DNA of 64,000 bases from Bacilli bacterium (GTDB lineage: Bacteria; Bacillota_I; Bacilli_A; RF39; UBA660). Under the pieces are notes generated by a model. That model made no database searches. It saw only the letters and a program-made list of their open reading frames with translations, and had not been told where the DNA came from. The stretch spans positions 90,082 through 154,081 of the forward strand of contig JAFRIJ010000003.1 of the NCBI GenBank assembly GCA_017432825.1. Direction: 5' to 3'. The position numbers were made by a program, and so were the translations under genes. Every line of letters begins with the position of its first letter. Within the stretch, counting starts at the first letter, position 1. This document shows positions 42,498-53,608 of the stretch, one piece after another.

Positions 42498-43066
42498 CTT
42501 TCTAATATTTTTTTTAAATCTCTTTTTGGTGTTTTTTCATCTTTTACTACTTTACTATATTTGGTTTTTTCTAAATTTATTTCTTTACTTTCGTTATATA
42601 TTTTTAGTTTGTGATTTAATTCTTCATATTTATTTATAAATTTATTCTTTGTTTCTAATTTTTTATCATCTATAGATAATTTTATAGCGGTTATTATTAC
42701 TGGCATTGATAATACATCTAATGCTATTCCGATATATCCTAATGTATTATATGTTTTTAATAGTGGTACTGATGAACCTAACATTAATATTCCAGTTAGT
42801 TTTATTATGTTTAATCCTTTTATTTTTTTATCTTTTGATTTGTAATACTCATTATATTTATCTTTGCTTATTATTAAGTATTCATTTAAATCATTATAAT
42901 AGTTTTGCATTAGTAATTCTTTGTTTAAAGATGTTTTTGGTACTTCTAGTATGTATTTTTCTTTTTTATTTGTTCCGTAGCGAGATACTAAATAGAATCT
43001 TTTGTTTTCATCTATTTTTGCTATGGTTCCTTTTTTCCCGTAATATGGTAATGTATAATTCATCAT
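42476..43066 (-). CDS. Hypothetical protein with two central membrane spans
   Basis: 196 residues (two adjacent ATGs; RBS GAGGTGAT). Family not recognised. Seen: an N-terminal soluble strand-rich part (GTIAKIDENKRFYLVSRYG), two closely spaced spans (about 90-130, ending SMPVIITAIKL), and a Lys/Glu-rich C-terminal helix. Promoter lies inside the end of trmK. Function unknown. Confidence 0.65.
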   Translation of the reverse strand: MMNYTLPYYGKKGTIAKIDENKRFYLVSRYGTNKKEKYILEVPKTSLNKELLMQNYYNDLNEYLIISKDKYNEYYKSKDKKIKGLNIIKLTGILMLGSSVPLLKTYNTLGYIGIALDVLSMPVIITAIKLSIDDKKLETKNKFINKYEELNHKLKIYNESKEINLEKTKYSKVVKDEKTPKRDLKKILERKKEYHN

Positions 43067-43095
43067 ATCACCTCTTTTCTTTGTTTAGAGTTGAT

Positions 43096-43124
43096 ATTTT
43101 AACATATTTTTTCTATTTTGGCAA
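43096..43124 (-). promoter_or_regulatory. Promoter inside the trmK 3' end
   Basis: Minus strand: -35 TTGCCA (43124-43119), 17-base spacer, -10 TAAAAT (43101-43096), serving the 42476-43066 gene. Confidence 0.65.
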
Positions 43125-43784
43125 GTTTTTATATAAATTAATTTTATATAACGTTTTTATTTTATATAATATATATTTTTTGGGTATTAATTTATATATT
43201 TTATTTAATTTAATTAAATCTTCTTTGTTTTTATCTTTAAATAATATACTATTTTCTTTTAATAAATATGGTCCAAAATATAATTGCTTTCTGTTATATA
43301 TTTTACGTCCTTTTTTAAATTGTATTATGGTATATATTATATTTTTATCTTTTATTAATTTTTCTTTTTCAATGTAATAACCTATTTTTGTTATTTTTTT
43401 TCTTAAAAAATCTATATCATTATTACTTTGTAATATTAAGTTATCTATATTTTTTAATTTTTTTATATTTTTATATAATATACCTACTATAGTATGTGAT
43501 CCCATTCCTGCTATAATAATTGTGTTTATATTAGTGGTATCTATATTATCTAATCCATTGGTATGAATTGTTTTAATTTTATTATCTAATTTATTTTTTT
43601 TAAAGTTTTTTATTGCATTATTAAGTGCTTCTTTATTTATTTCAGTTGCTGTTATATTTATATTATTTTTATTTTGCATTAAATAGATATCTAATAATCC
43701 ATGGTCACAACCTATATCTAGTATGTTTGTATTATCTTCTATAAATTCTGAAATAGATTTTAATCTTTCTGATATTTTAATCAT
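43113..43784 (-). CDS. trmK: tRNA (adenine(22)-N1)-methyltransferase
   Basis: 223 residues. Seen: SAM-binding loop [28 protein letters not shown], and [12 protein letters not shown] (the NMGG-like catalytic region variant), with a helical C-terminal domain. It methylates A22 in tRNA. It overlaps the rpoD 3' end by eight bases, the same rpoD-trmK order as in Bacillus. The C-terminal domain is Lys/Asn-rich and divergent. Confidence 0.93.
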   Translation of the reverse strand: MIKISERLKSISEFIEDNTNILDIGCDHGLLDIYLMQNKNNINITATEINKEALNNAIKNFKKNKLDNKIKTIHTNGLDNIDTTNINTIIIAGMGSHTIVGILYKNIKKLKNIDNLILQSNNDIDFLRKKITKIGYYIEKEKLIKDKNIIYTIIQFKKGRKIYNRKQLYFGPYLLKENSILFKDKNKEDLIKLNKIYKLIPKKYILYKIKTLYKINLYKNLPK

Positions 43785-44874
43785 TTAAGAAATCCTTTAA
43801 TTTTCTACTCCTTGATGGATGTCTTAGTTTTCTTAGAGCTTTTGCTTCTATTTGTCTTATTCTTTCTCTTGTTACTCCAAACATTTGTCCAACTTCTTCT
43901 AGAGTTTTACATGAACCATCATCTAATCCAAATCTTAATCTTAATACTTGTTCTTCTCTTTCCGTTAATGTTAGTAGTACATCACTTATTTCATCTTTTA
44001 ACATTTCATGAATTGTGTATTCTTCTGGAGACATGCTTCTTTCATCTTTTACAAAGTCTCCTAAGTGTGAATCATCTTCTTCACCTATTGGTGTTTCTAA
44101 TGATACTGGATCTTGAGCTATTTTTATTACTTCTCTTATTTTATCAACTGGTATACCCATTTTTTTAGCAAGTTCTTCATCTGTTGGTTCACGGTTTAAT
44201 TCTAGTGTTAATTGTCTTTGATATCTTGATAATTTATTTATTGTTTCTACCATATGTACTGGTACTCTTATAGTTCTTGCTTGATCTGCAATCGCTCTTG
44301 TTATAGCTTGTCTTATCCACCATGTTGCATATGTAGAGAATTTATATCCTTTATTTGCATCAAATTTTTCTACTGCTTTCATTAATCCAATATTACCTTC
44401 TTGAATTAAGTCTAGAAAAAGCATTCCTCTTCCTACATATCTTTTTGCAATACTTACTACTAAACGTAGATTTGATTCTGCTAAAATATTTTTAGCTTCT
44501 TCATCACCATCAGCAATACGTTCTGATAATGCTGTTTCTTCCTCTAATGATAGTAAGCTTATTCTACCTATTTCTTTTAAATACATTCTTACGGGGTCGT
44601 TTATGGATATTTCTTTTGCAATTGTGTTATCTTTTAATATATCTTCAATATCCCCACCTGCATCGTCTGGTTGTCCTCCTAATTCAGATTCATCATTTAC
44701 TATTTCTATATTATTTTCTATTAAGGAATTGTATAATTCATCTAGGGAATCTGAATCTATTTCTAATCCTTTTAATCTATTAGCAAGTTCTTCATAAGTT
44801 ATATATCCTTTTTCTTTACCTTTTTCTAGTAATTCATTTTTTCTTTCTTCAAATGTTTTTATTTCTTCTATCAT
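43777..44874 (-). CDS. rpoD: Primary RNA polymerase sigma factor (SigA/RpoD)
   Basis: 365 residues, the size of Bacillus SigA. Seen: region 1.1 ([13 protein letters not shown]), region 1.2-2 with [30 protein letters not shown] and [15 protein letters not shown] (regions 2.3-2.4), region 3 and region 4.2 [18 protein letters not shown]. The 2.4 sequence fits TATAAT recognition, in line with promoters in this window. Its ATG overlaps the dnaG stop (ATGA). Confidence 0.98.
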   Translation of the reverse strand: MIEEIKTFEERKNELLEKGKEKGYITYEELANRLKGLEIDSDSLDELYNSLIENNIEIVNDESELGGQPDDAGGDIEDILKDNTIAKEISINDPVRMYLKEIGRISLLSLEEETALSERIADGDEEAKNILAESNLRLVVSIAKRYVGRGMLFLDLIQEGNIGLMKAVEKFDANKGYKFSTYATWWIRQAITRAIADQARTIRVPVHMVETINKLSRYQRQLTLELNREPTDEELAKKMGIPVDKIREVIKIAQDPVSLETPIGEEDDSHLGDFVKDERSMSPEEYTIHEMLKDEISDVLLTLTEREEQVLRLRFGLDDGSCKTLEEVGQMFGVTRERIRQIEAKALRKLRHPSRSRKLKDFLND

Positions 44875-46604
44875 TTCATGGTCACTCCTTTTAATTTAGA
44901 TATTTCCATTGATATTTTAGCTTGTTTCATTGGATCTTTTTCTGTACTTAATTCAATGTTTAATTTTTCTATTCTTTTATTTTGATATTCTTCATTTATA
45001 CATTTAATATAGTCTTCTATTTCTTCTTCTGTATACTCTTTTTTTAAGTTTAGATTTAGTATTTCCATAAATGTATCTGCTACATCAGTTTTGGTATTTA
45101 AATATGTGACAAAATCTGCAATAATTATATTATTATATTTATGATAATAATAAATTAATTCATTAAATAATCTTCTTTTTTTATCATCTAATATCATTAT
45201 TACTTTTTTTTCTGATTTATCTATTATACTAGGCGCTACGGCCATATAGTATAACAAATTATTTGTAGCTTGTCCATACTTATTTAATAAGCTTTTTTCT
45301 TTTATTTTTACTTCTTGCTTACTAGTTTTAGTGTTCTTCTTTGTTATTTCATTATATTTATCATATCTTTCTTTTAAAGTTTCATAATTTACATTAAATT
45401 TTTTTTCTAGTTGTTTTAATGTTAATTCGATAGTTATTTCATCTTTTTCTTTAATTAATTCTTTAATTAATTCATCTATATATTTACTAATATCTTTTGT
45501 GTCATTTAGATTTTTATTTTCTTTTAGTGTTTGCATCTTAAAATCCATTACACTCATTGGATTATTTACTTTATTTATAAATGCTTCTTTTCCTCTTTTT
45601 ATAATAAATTCATCTGGATCTTTTTCTTCTAATCTTATTATTTTAATATTTATATTTTCATTTTCAAGTAATGGTATTGCTCTTTCAGTTGCTGTTTTTC
45701 CTGCTTCATCTCCGTCAAAACATAATATTATATTATTAGTTATTTTTTTTAATGTTCTTATTTGTTTTGTTGTTAGGGCTGTACCCATTGGGGCTACACA
45801 ATTATTTATTCCTACTGTACTTGCTCTTATTACATCAAAGTACCCTTCCATTATTATTATAGAATTATCTTTTGATAATTTGTTATGTGCTCTATGATAG
45901 TTATATAATATATTACTCTTATCAAATATTTTAGTTGATTTGGTATTTATATATTTACTTCCATCTTTTGTTTGATATATTCTTCCTCCAAAACCTATTG
46001 GGTTACCATTCAAATCGTGTATTGGAATCATTATTCTATCTGAAAATACATCTGTTTCATTCGTATTTGATAATCCTAAATCTATTAAATCATTTATATC
46101 ATATTTATTTTCTAGAAATTTTGTTATTGGTTGTCTTGCTATTGATAAACCTATTTCAAATTTTTTTATTGTATCTCTATCTATTTTTCTGTTTTCTAAA
46201 TATTTTATGGCGTTATTTCCTAATGTACTGTTTATATTATTTTGATAAAATTTAATTGCTAAGTTCATTATTTCATAATCTTTTATATGAGGGTTTACGT
46301 AATTTGATACATTTCCTATGTTATATCCATCTTCTTTTGCTAATAATCTTATTGCGTCTCCATAGTTTATATTTTCCATTCCTGCTATAAAGTTAAATAT
46401 ATTTCCTGCTTTGTGGCATGCAAAGCATTGAAACATATCTAATTTAGTTGATACACTCATAGATGCATTATTATCAGGATGAAATGGGCAAAGACCCCAA
46501 TAATCTTCACCTTTTTTAGTTAAACTTACATATCTTTCAACTATTTCTTTTATAGGATGTTTTCTTCTTATTTCGTTAATTGTTGCATCATCTATATATG
46601 CCAC
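44871..46604 (-). CDS. dnaG: DNA primase
   Basis: 577 residues, start GTG with RBS GAGGGTGAT. Seen: zinc-binding C39, H42, C60, C63 (CPFH...CFACH), TOPRIM core with [13 protein letters not shown] and [12 protein letters not shown], and a helical C-terminal region for helicase contact. It makes RNA primers at the fork. Stop is TGA, evidence that TGA is not read as Trp. Order dnaG-rpoD-trmK is the classical macromolecular synthesis operon without rpsU. Confidence 0.97.
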   Translation of the reverse strand: MAYIDDATINEIRRKHPIKEIVERYVSLTKKGEDYWGLCPFHPDNNASMSVSTKLDMFQCFACHKAGNIFNFIAGMENINYGDAIRLLAKEDGYNIGNVSNYVNPHIKDYEIMNLAIKFYQNNINSTLGNNAIKYLENRKIDRDTIKKFEIGLSIARQPITKFLENKYDINDLIDLGLSNTNETDVFSDRIMIPIHDLNGNPIGFGGRIYQTKDGSKYINTKSTKIFDKSNILYNYHRAHNKLSKDNSIIIMEGYFDVIRASTVGINNCVAPMGTALTTKQIRTLKKITNNIILCFDGDEAGKTATERAIPLLENENINIKIIRLEEKDPDEFIIKRGKEAFINKVNNPMSVMDFKMQTLKENKNLNDTKDISKYIDELIKELIKEKDEITIELTLKQLEKKFNVNYETLKERYDKYNEITKKNTKTSKQEVKIKEKSLLNKYGQATNNLLYYMAVAPSIIDKSEKKVIMILDDKKRRLFNELIYYYHKYNNIIIADFVTYLNTKTDVADTFMEILNLNLKKEYTEEEIEDYIKCINEEYQNKRIEKLNIELSTEKDPMKQAKISMEISKLKGVTMK

Positions 46605-46670
46605 TTGTTATCACCCTCTAATAATAATATTCTACGTATAATTCGTATTTCCTTTTTTTTATTTAAATTT

Positions 46671-47705
46671 TTACTTTTTTGTTGTTAAAAACATAGCATC
46701 TCCAAAGGAAAAGAATCTGTAATTATTTTTAATTGCTTCATTATATGCATTAAATATTATTTCTTTACTACTGAATGCACTTACTAACATTATTAATGTT
46801 GATTTAGGTAAATGAAAATTTGTTATTAATCCATCTATTGCTTTATATTTATATCCTGGATATATAAATATATCTGTATTTCCACTGCAACCTTTAAATT
46901 CATTATATTTTGTCATTATTGTTTCCAATGTTCTTGTTGTAGTTGTTCCTACTGCTATAATGTTTTTTCCTTCTTTTTTTGCTTTATTTAGTTCTTTAGC
47001 TACATTTTCATCCATACTATAGTATTCTGAATGCATTTTGTGCTTAGTTACGTCTTCTACGTTTACTGGCCTAAATGTACCTAATCCTACATGTAATGTT
47101 ATATAGTATATTTTTATATTCTTTTTTTCTATTTTATCTAATAGTTCTTTTGTGAAGTGTAATCCTGCTGTTGGAGCGGCTGCACTTCCTATTATTTTAG
47201 CGTATACTGTTTGGTATCTATCGTTATTTTTTAGTTTTTCTTTTATATATGGAGGTAATGGCATTGTTCCTAATTTATCTAATATTTCATAGAATATTCC
47301 TTCATAAATAAAGGTAAATTGTCTTATTCCTTCTTCTTTTACACTTATACATTTAGCTTTTAATAAACCTTCGCCAAAATCTATTATAGTACCTATTTTT
47401 ACTCTTTTTGCTGGTTTTACTAAACATTCCCAATTATCCTTTTCAATATTTCTTAATAATAATATTTCTATATGTGCTTTGGTGTCTTCTTTTATGCCTA
47501 TTAATCTTGCTGGTATTACTTTAGTATTATTTAATACTAATACGTCATTTTCATCTAAGTAATCTATTATATTATGAAATATTTCATGCTTTATTTCACC
47601 AGTATTTCTATTTACTATCATTAATTTGGAACTGTCTCTATTTTTTAAAGGATGTTGGGCTATTAGATATTCTGGTAATTCATAGTTAAAATCGTCTGTT
47701 TTCAT
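46671..47705 (-). CDS. queA: tRNA preQ1(34) S-adenosylmethionine ribosyltransferase-isomerase
   Basis: 344 residues. Seen: [15 protein letters not shown] at the start, [12 protein letters not shown], the [14 protein letters not shown] loop, [10 protein letters not shown] and [14 protein letters not shown], all QueA signatures. It transfers the ribosyl part of SAM onto preQ1 in tRNA to give epoxyqueuosine. RBS ACGGAGGT. tgt, normally adjacent, is not present in the window. Confidence 0.97.
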   Translation of the reverse strand: MKTDDFNYELPEYLIAQHPLKNRDSSKLMIVNRNTGEIKHEIFHNIIDYLDENDVLVLNNTKVIPARLIGIKEDTKAHIEILLLRNIEKDNWECLVKPAKRVKIGTIIDFGEGLLKAKCISVKEEGIRQFTFIYEGIFYEILDKLGTMPLPPYIKEKLKNNDRYQTVYAKIIGSAAAPTAGLHFTKELLDKIEKKNIKIYYITLHVGLGTFRPVNVEDVTKHKMHSEYYSMDENVAKELNKAKKEGKNIIAVGTTTTRTLETIMTKYNEFKGCSGNTDIFIYPGYKYKAIDGLITNFHLPKSTLIMLVSAFSSKEIIFNAYNEAIKNNYRFFSFGDAMFLTTKK

Positions 47706-47761
47706 ATATACCTCCGTTAAAACACTAGTTAATTATAACATAATTTTATAATAATAACAAA

Positions 47762-47786
47762 AAAAGTTTGAATTAATCAAACTTTT
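47762..47786 (-). terminator. Terminator after the smc/3HCDH unit
   Basis: AAAAGTTTGA/TCAAACTTTT with a five-base loop and T-run on the minus strand; overlaps the gene's stop. Confidence 0.85.
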
Positions 47787-48750
47787 AGTCTTTGCTACTA
47801 TATTTGTAAAAACCTTCACCACTAGATTTTCCTATTTTACCTTCATCTATATATTTATTTAATATTCTTAACATTCCATCATAATTATATGGTAGCATCA
47901 TTTTCTTTAGTAATGGATCAAATAAATCTGGTACTTTTTGATATTGTAATACTATATTTTTGGCAGTTTCTAAGCCAACTGTATCCATTATTTGAAATGG
48001 GCCTTTAGGTGCTCCTGTACCTAGTGTCCATGCTTTATCTATTGTTTCTGGGTCAGATACTTCATTTGCTACTAAATCCATAGCACTTAATAAGAATGGT
48101 ACTAACATGGAATTTAGTAAATATCCTGATTTTTCTGTGTTTGCTTTTAAAGGTATCATATTAATTGATTCAGCAAATTTAACTACTTCTTCAAAATATT
48201 TATTATTTGTTCCACTATGTTTCATTACTTCTGCAATATTATTTTTCCAGATTGAGTTAGCAAAGTGTAATGATAGATATTTATCTGGTCTATTTGTAAA
48301 TCTTGCTAATTTTGATGGTAATAGTGTTGAAGAATTTGTTACTATTACTGTCTTCTCTTCTAATAATGGTGCTATTTCTTTATAAAATGATACTTTTATA
48401 TCATAATTTTCTGTAATTGATTCTATTAATAAATCTGCATTTTCTAATGCTTTAGATTGTTCTGTTTCTATTGTTATATTATTTTTTGTTTTATTTAATT
48501 TATTTAAGCAATCATTATTATTAAATTTGTTTTCTTTTGCTATTCCTCTTGCCCATTCTTTATTTTTAGTCATTAATGCTATTGTTTCTATATATATATC
48601 ATATAATTTATTTATTTTATTTTTTACTTCTTCTTTACTATCTTCTTTTCTAATTAATATTACTACTTCATAGCCACAATATGCACTTTGAAAAGCTATT
48701 TGACTTCCTAGTATTCCTCCGCCTGCTACTACAATTTTTTTATAATTCAC
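47785..48750 (-). CDS. 3-hydroxyacyl-CoA dehydrogenase
   Basis: 321 residues, start GTG with RBS AGGAGGAT. Seen: NAD-binding AGGGILGSQIA (9-19), ITENYDIKVSFYKEIAP, catalytic-region SLHFANSIWK, and C-terminal 3HCDH domain (NTEKSGYLLNSMLVPFL, GTGAPKGPFQIMD, GEGFYKY). It oxidises or reduces 3-hydroxyacyl-CoA with NAD. Nine bases after smc, so probably cotranscribed by chance of layout. Together with the acyl ligases and SDRs it hints at acyl-CoA chemistry; 3-hydroxybutyryl-CoA is a common substrate for relatives. Confidence 0.9.
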   Translation of the reverse strand: MNYKKIVVAGGGILGSQIAFQSAYCGYEVVILIRKEDSKEEVKNKINKLYDIYIETIALMTKNKEWARGIAKENKFNNNDCLNKLNKTKNNITIETEQSKALENADLLIESITENYDIKVSFYKEIAPLLEEKTVIVTNSSTLLPSKLARFTNRPDKYLSLHFANSIWKNNIAEVMKHSGTNNKYFEEVVKFAESINMIPLKANTEKSGYLLNSMLVPFLLSAMDLVANEVSDPETIDKAWTLGTGAPKGPFQIMDTVGLETAKNIVLQYQKVPDLFDPLLKKMMLPYNYDGMLRILNKYIDEGKIGKSSGEGFYKYSSKD

Positions 48751-48759
48751 ATTATCCTC

Positions 48760-51705
48760 CTATTTTTCTATGTCTTCTAGTCTTACACTAACTAATTTAC
48801 TTACTCCTGATTCTTGCATTGTTATTCCATATAAGGTATCAATAAATTCCATTGTTTTCTTTTTATGTGTTATTAATATAAATTGCGTTTTATCTTTATA
48901 TTTATATAGATAATTACCAAATGCTTCTACATTAGCGTCATCTAATGCTGCTTCTACCTCATCTAATAAGCAAAATGGTACTGGCCTTACATTTAATATA
49001 GCGAATAATAATGATATTGCTGTAAATGTTTTTTCTCCTCCTGATAATAAAGATATGCTTTTTAGTGATTTGCCTGATGGTACTGCTTGTATTTCTATTC
49101 CTGTTTCTAGAATATTATCTGGTTCTGTTAATATTAATTCAGCATTTCCACCTTTAAACATACTTACGAATACTTTTTTAAATTCTTTTCTTATTTCTTC
49201 AAAAGTAGTTATAAATCTTTCTTGCATTATATTATCCATTTCACTTATTATTTCTAATAATGTATCTTCTGCATCATGTAAATCATTTTTTTGTTTATTT
49301 AAGAATTCGTATCTTGTATTTATTCTTTCATATTCTTCTATAGCACCTAAGTTAACGTTTTCTATTCCTTTTAAATTATTTTTTAATTCTTTTACTTTGT
49401 TTCTTGCTATTGATTCATCTATATCTAATTTATATTTTTTTATTGCATTATCAAATGTCATATTATATTCTTCTGTCAATTCTAATAATAAGTTATCCAT
49501 TTTTATATTAAGTGTGTTTAATTTTAATTCATTTTCTTTTATATTCTTTTCTTTTATATTTATATTTGTTTTTGTTTTTTTACTTAATTGTTCTAATTCT
49601 TCTATATTTTTACTTGTATTATCTTTTTTTCTATACAATGATTCTATTGTATTTTCTAAATTATCTTTATTGTTTATTGCACTATAATATGTATTTATTA
49701 GTGTTTCTAATTCTTTGTTAGTATTATTATTGTTTATTGTTTCTAAATCCTTTAGTTCTCTTTCTAAGTTGTTTAAATTATTTGTTTCTTCAATTAAATT
49801 TTTATTAGTATTATTTATATTTTCTTCTATAATACTTATTTTTAAATTATCATTTTGTATAATGTTTTCATAATTATTTAATTCTTTATTTATTTCTATT
49901 AAATCGTTTTCTATATTTTGATTTTGTTTTATTAGATTATTTAGTTCTATTTTATTGTTTTCTAAATCATATTTTTCTTTAATTATATTATAGTTATTAT
50001 TAATAGATCCTCCTGTTATAGATCCTCCTATATTTATTACTTGTCCATCTAATGTTACTATTTTATATTTATGATTTATTATTTTGCTTATATTATTAGC
50101 AGTATCTATATTATCTGTAATAATAATATTACCTAGTTGATTTGTTATAATATTTTTATATATAATTTCATAATTAACTAGTTTGTCTGCTGTATTAATA
50201 AATCCCTTTATATTTTTTATGTTATTTAATGTTTGTTCGTCAATGTATCTAGGTTTTATTACATCTAAGGGAAAAAATGTTGCTCTTCCTAGTTTGTTAT
50301 CTTTTAGATAATTAACTAATTCTTTAGCTATTTTTGTATTATCTACTACTAAATAATTGATACTTGCACCTAATGCTATATTTATAGCAGTATTATATTC
50401 ATTATCTATATTTATTATTTTACCTATTGTATTATGAATACCTGTTAATCTTGGATTATTTTGAATATTTTTTATAGATGTTGGTAATGAATTATTGTTA
50501 TTTATGTTGTTTTCTATATATTCTATTTTATATTTTATATCTGTTATTTTTCTATTATTATTATTTATATTATTAGTTAATTTATTCTGTTTTTCTTTTA
50601 GAATATTCATTTTATTTATGTTATTTGTATTTATACTTTTATTATTATTTAATTCCTCTTGTTTTTTTTCTATTGTTAGTTTTATATTATTTATATTATT
50701 TTCTTCTTTTAGTATTTTTTCTTTTATTTGTAGTATTTTATCTAATATATTATCTTTATTATCTTTATTTTTATCTCTTTCTTTTAATACTCTTATATTA
50801 GCGTCTATTTTTTCAATATTTTTGGTTAATTCTATTAATAATTTTTGATTATTATTTATATTATCTTCTGTTTCTTTTAAACTGTCTTTTAATTTTAATA
50901 TGTCTAAATCATATGTAGTATTTCCATTGGTTAAATCAATTAATTCATCGTTTAAATCATCTATCTCTTTTTTTAGATTTTTTGTCTCAAAATTATATTT
51001 ATTTATATCATGTGCTATTAAAGAGATTTCTAAATTATCTAATTCTTCTTTATATTTTTTATATATTTTTGCTTCTTCACTTTGTTTTTTTAGGGGTATT
51101 AAGTTTTGTTCTAGTTCACTAATTATATCATTTACTCTATCTATATTTGTGTTGGTTCTATCTAGTTTTCTTATTGCTTCTTCTTTTCTTTTTCGATATT
51201 TTACTATGCCTGCTGCACTTTCAAATATTGTTCTTCTATCTGTTGGTTTAGTACTTAATATCTCATCTATTTTCCCTTGAGATATTATATTGAATGCTTC
51301 TTTATCTGCTCCTGTATCTGTTAATATATTTGTTATATCTTTTAATCTACATTTTTCATTATTTAAGTAATATTCATTTTCTCCTGTTCTATACATTACT
51401 CTTTTTACTGATACTTCTGTATAATTTATTGGTAGACTTTTATCTGTATTATCAAATACTAGTGTTACTGTTGCGCTATTAAGTGGTTTTCTGCTTTTAC
51501 TTCCTGAGAATATTACATCTGTAGAATTATCTCCTCTTAGGGATTTTATGCTTTGCTCTCCTAGTACCCATCTCACAGCGTCTACTACATTACTTTTTCC
51601 AGATCCGTTAGGGCCTACTATTCCATTTATATTTTTGCCTAAATTGATTTCTATTTTATCTGCAAATGATTTAAATCCGTATGCTTTTATACTTTTTAGA
51701 TACAT
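48760..51705 (-). CDS. smc: Chromosome segregation protein SMC, short form
   Basis: 981 residues, about 200 fewer than typical SMC. Seen: Walker A GPNGSGKSNVVDAVRW (31-46), coiled coil 1, a hinge around 415-545 (GASINYLVVDNTKIA, GGSITGGS), coiled coil 2, and the C-terminal head with LLSGGEKTFTAIS and CLLDEVEAALD. Loss is in the coiled-coil arms, as in Mollicutes SMC proteins of similar length. It organises and segregates the chromosome with ScpA/ScpB. RBS GGTGATAA. Confidence 0.97.
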   Translation of the reverse strand: MYLKSIKAYGFKSFADKIEINLGKNINGIVGPNGSGKSNVVDAVRWVLGEQSIKSLRGDNSTDVIFSGSKSRKPLNSATVTLVFDNTDKSLPINYTEVSVKRVMYRTGENEYYLNNEKCRLKDITNILTDTGADKEAFNIISQGKIDEILSTKPTDRRTIFESAAGIVKYRKRKEEAIRKLDRTNTNIDRVNDIISELEQNLIPLKKQSEEAKIYKKYKEELDNLEISLIAHDINKYNFETKNLKKEIDDLNDELIDLTNGNTTYDLDILKLKDSLKETEDNINNNQKLLIELTKNIEKIDANIRVLKERDKNKDNKDNILDKILQIKEKILKEENNINNIKLTIEKKQEELNNNKSINTNNINKMNILKEKQNKLTNNINNNNRKITDIKYKIEYIENNINNNNSLPTSIKNIQNNPRLTGIHNTIGKIINIDNEYNTAINIALGASINYLVVDNTKIAKELVNYLKDNKLGRATFFPLDVIKPRYIDEQTLNNIKNIKGFINTADKLVNYEIIYKNIITNQLGNIIITDNIDTANNISKIINHKYKIVTLDGQVINIGGSITGGSINNNYNIIKEKYDLENNKIELNNLIKQNQNIENDLIEINKELNNYENIIQNDNLKISIIEENINNTNKNLIEETNNLNNLERELKDLETINNNNTNKELETLINTYYSAINNKDNLENTIESLYRKKDNTSKNIEELEQLSKKTKTNINIKEKNIKENELKLNTLNIKMDNLLLELTEEYNMTFDNAIKKYKLDIDESIARNKVKELKNNLKGIENVNLGAIEEYERINTRYEFLNKQKNDLHDAEDTLLEIISEMDNIMQERFITTFEEIRKEFKKVFVSMFKGGNAELILTEPDNILETGIEIQAVPSGKSLKSISLLSGGEKTFTAISLLFAILNVRPVPFCLLDEVEAALDDANVEAFGNYLYKYKDKTQFILITHKKKTMEFIDTLYGITMQESGVSKLVSVRLEDIEK

Positions 51706-51765
51706 TTGTTATCACCACTATCTATTATTTAATTTATCATAATTTATATATTTTTTCAAGTAAAA

Positions 51766-51791
51766 GAAAAAATGAATAGTTTCCTATTCAT
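51766..51791 (-). terminator. Terminator of the sortase operon
   Basis: ATGAATAG/CTATTCAT with a four-base loop and T-run on the minus strand. Confidence 0.8.
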
Positions 51792-51796
51792 CTTTA

Positions 51797-52576
51797 CTAT
51801 ATATTATGTGTAGTCATAAAACTTTTTAATAATGTATATTCTTCTTTTGTTATTTTATTTAATTTATTTATATCTAAATTTAAATCATTTATTGTTTTAA
51901 TATTTAATTTTTCTATTATATTTTTTAATGTTTTAGTTTCTTCTAATGTATATCCGTTTGTTAATTTAGCATTTATATCTTTTTTTAATAATTCATAATT
52001 TTTCTTTCTATTTTCTTTATCATTATCTTCTAATATTATACTACAATCTATTCCTTTAATTATATATTTGTTTTTCTTTTTTAATAATCCAATTAATATG
52101 CTTTTTATTATGTAGACTGATGGTACTAAATATAAATATACTATGAATGCTATAAAATTTAAATTCATTAATTTTATAATAGTTGATATTTCTGTAATAA
52201 AATAATTTGTTTTAATTCCTATTAATAGTATTACGTTTAATACTAATATTAGAGTGCTTATTAAATATAATGTTTTATTTAATATTTTATTAGATAAATT
52301 TATTTTTTTATTTATTGTTATTAGTATTATAATGGTTGATATTAATATGCTTAATATGTATAGATCTACTGATGCTAATTCTAATTTAAAGATACTATTT
52401 AGTATATTTTTGATATATACTGTACCTACTATAGTTAGCATTATATATGTTATAATATATGATTTTTTTAAACTTTTTTTAATATTATTATCTTTTAGAA
52501 ATAATATTGACGCTACTAAAAATAATATACTTATAATTATATAATTTATATTTATTTTATTTATTATATTTATCAT
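51797..52576 (-). CDS. Hypothetical polytopic membrane protein, sortase operon gene 4
   Basis: 259 residues: about five to six membrane spans (residues 10-165), then a cytoplasmic helical tail. Family not recognised. The tail resembles that of the next gene: NGYTLEETKTLKNIIEKL and ITKEEYTLLKSFMTTHNI here correspond to NYTLNDYRIFNKILRDI and YTEEEYNLFKLMLKNYSN there. Inferred: paralogues that may act together or hold a shared partner. It ends the operon that contains the sortase. Confidence 0.7.
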   Translation of the reverse strand: MINIINKININYIIISILFLVASILFLKDNNIKKSLKKSYIITYIMLTIVGTVYIKNILNSIFKLELASVDLYILSILISTIIILITINKKINLSNKILNKTLYLISTLILVLNVILLIGIKTNYFITEISTIIKLMNLNFIAFIVYLYLVPSVYIIKSILIGLLKKKNKYIIKGIDCSIILEDNDKENRKKNYELLKKDINAKLTNGYTLEETKTLKNIIEKLNIKTINDLNLDINKLNKITKEEYTLLKSFMTTHNI

Positions 52577-52590
52577 TTTTTACTCCTTTA

Positions 52591-53592
52591 TTAATTTGAA
52601 TAGTTTTTTAGCATTAATTTAAATAGATTGTATTCTTCTTCTGTATATTTATTTGTTAATTTTAATTCTAATTCTCTATTTATATTAATTATATTACTTC
52701 CATTTATTTCTTTGATATCTCTTAATATTTTATTAAATATTCTATAATCATTTAATGTGTAATTATTTCTTTCTTCTAGTACTTTACTATCATGAATTAC
52801 TGGTAATCCATTGTTTATTAATTTATCTAATAATTCATCACTATTAATAGTTTCTTCTTTTTTTATTTCTTGTTTTGAGAATAATAAATCATTTATATTT
52901 AAATCTTTTTCTTTATTGGTATATATATATTCTTTCTTTTTATTATTTTCTTCTTTTACATTTGTATTTATATTTTCTACTATTAACGTATTATTTACTG
53001 GTTTTAATTCTTTAATTGGTTTTAGGCTTATGCTTTCATTTATTTTACTTGACGTATATATTACTGTTCTTGCTAATAACCAGGTTAAGAATATATTTAT
53101 GCTTGATTCTAATAATATTACTAAGTTAGTATTTGTAAATAATGATTTTTTAGAAAATACATCTATATTATTATTAGATATTATATTTATTATTAATATA
53201 AGAATAAAATGTATTATAAAGAAACATATTCCGTTTGTAATTCTATATGATTTTTCTTCTTTATTTAATATTCCTTTTATTGTTATTGTTGTTATTACTA
53301 TTAAGATAAATATGTATGTATATATAGAAGGAAAATATATATTAGTAAAGAAGTTGTTAGCGATGTTATCAAATGCTTTTACTAATCCTTTATAATTATT
53401 TATTACTTCATATAATAATAGTAATAAATAATCTATTATTATTAATATTATACCTTTTTTAGGCTTTATTTTTTTTAATAGCATTAGTATATTTATTAAG
53501 CCTAAAATAGATATAAATATTGGATATACTATTGTATTACTAGTTAGATCTAATATACAATTAAATTTTTCTATTATTGATGTATATTTCAT
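52591..53592 (-). CDS. Hypothetical polytopic membrane protein, sortase operon gene 3
   Basis: 333 residues: about five membrane spans in the first 190 residues, then a Lys/Glu/Asn-rich linker and a C-terminal helical module shared with the downstream gene. Family not recognised. It is 16 bases downstream of the sortase and 14 bases upstream of its paralogue, so the four genes form one operon. Inferred: membrane components of a surface-protein pathway served by the sortase; no direct evidence. Confidence 0.7.
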   Translation of the reverse strand: MKYTSIIEKFNCILDLTSNTIVYPIFISILGLINILMLLKKIKPKKGIILIIIDYLLLLLYEVINNYKGLVKAFDNIANNFFTNIYFPSIYTYIFILIVITTITIKGILNKEEKSYRITNGICFFIIHFILILIINIISNNNIDVFSKKSLFTNTNLVILLESSINIFLTWLLARTVIYTSSKINESISLKPIKELKPVNNTLIVENINTNVKEENNKKKEYIYTNKEKDLNINDLLFSKQEIKKEETINSDELLDKLINNGLPVIHDSKVLEERNNYTLNDYRIFNKILRDIKEINGSNIININRELELKLTNKYTEEEYNLFKLMLKNYSN

Positions 53593-53608
53593 ATTATAAC
53601 CCCCTTTA

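Noticed and set aside
42706..43377. Rightward 223-codon open frame over the 42476 gene and trmK
   Set aside because: It is opposite to trmK and a gene with promoter and RBS; its composition is Leu/Phe/Tyr noise typical of the reverse strand here.
49055..49687. Long rightward open frame inside smc
   Set aside because: It is antisense to a clearly real gene, has no RBS and reads as hydrophobic low-complexity sequence produced by A/T-rich coiled-coil codons.
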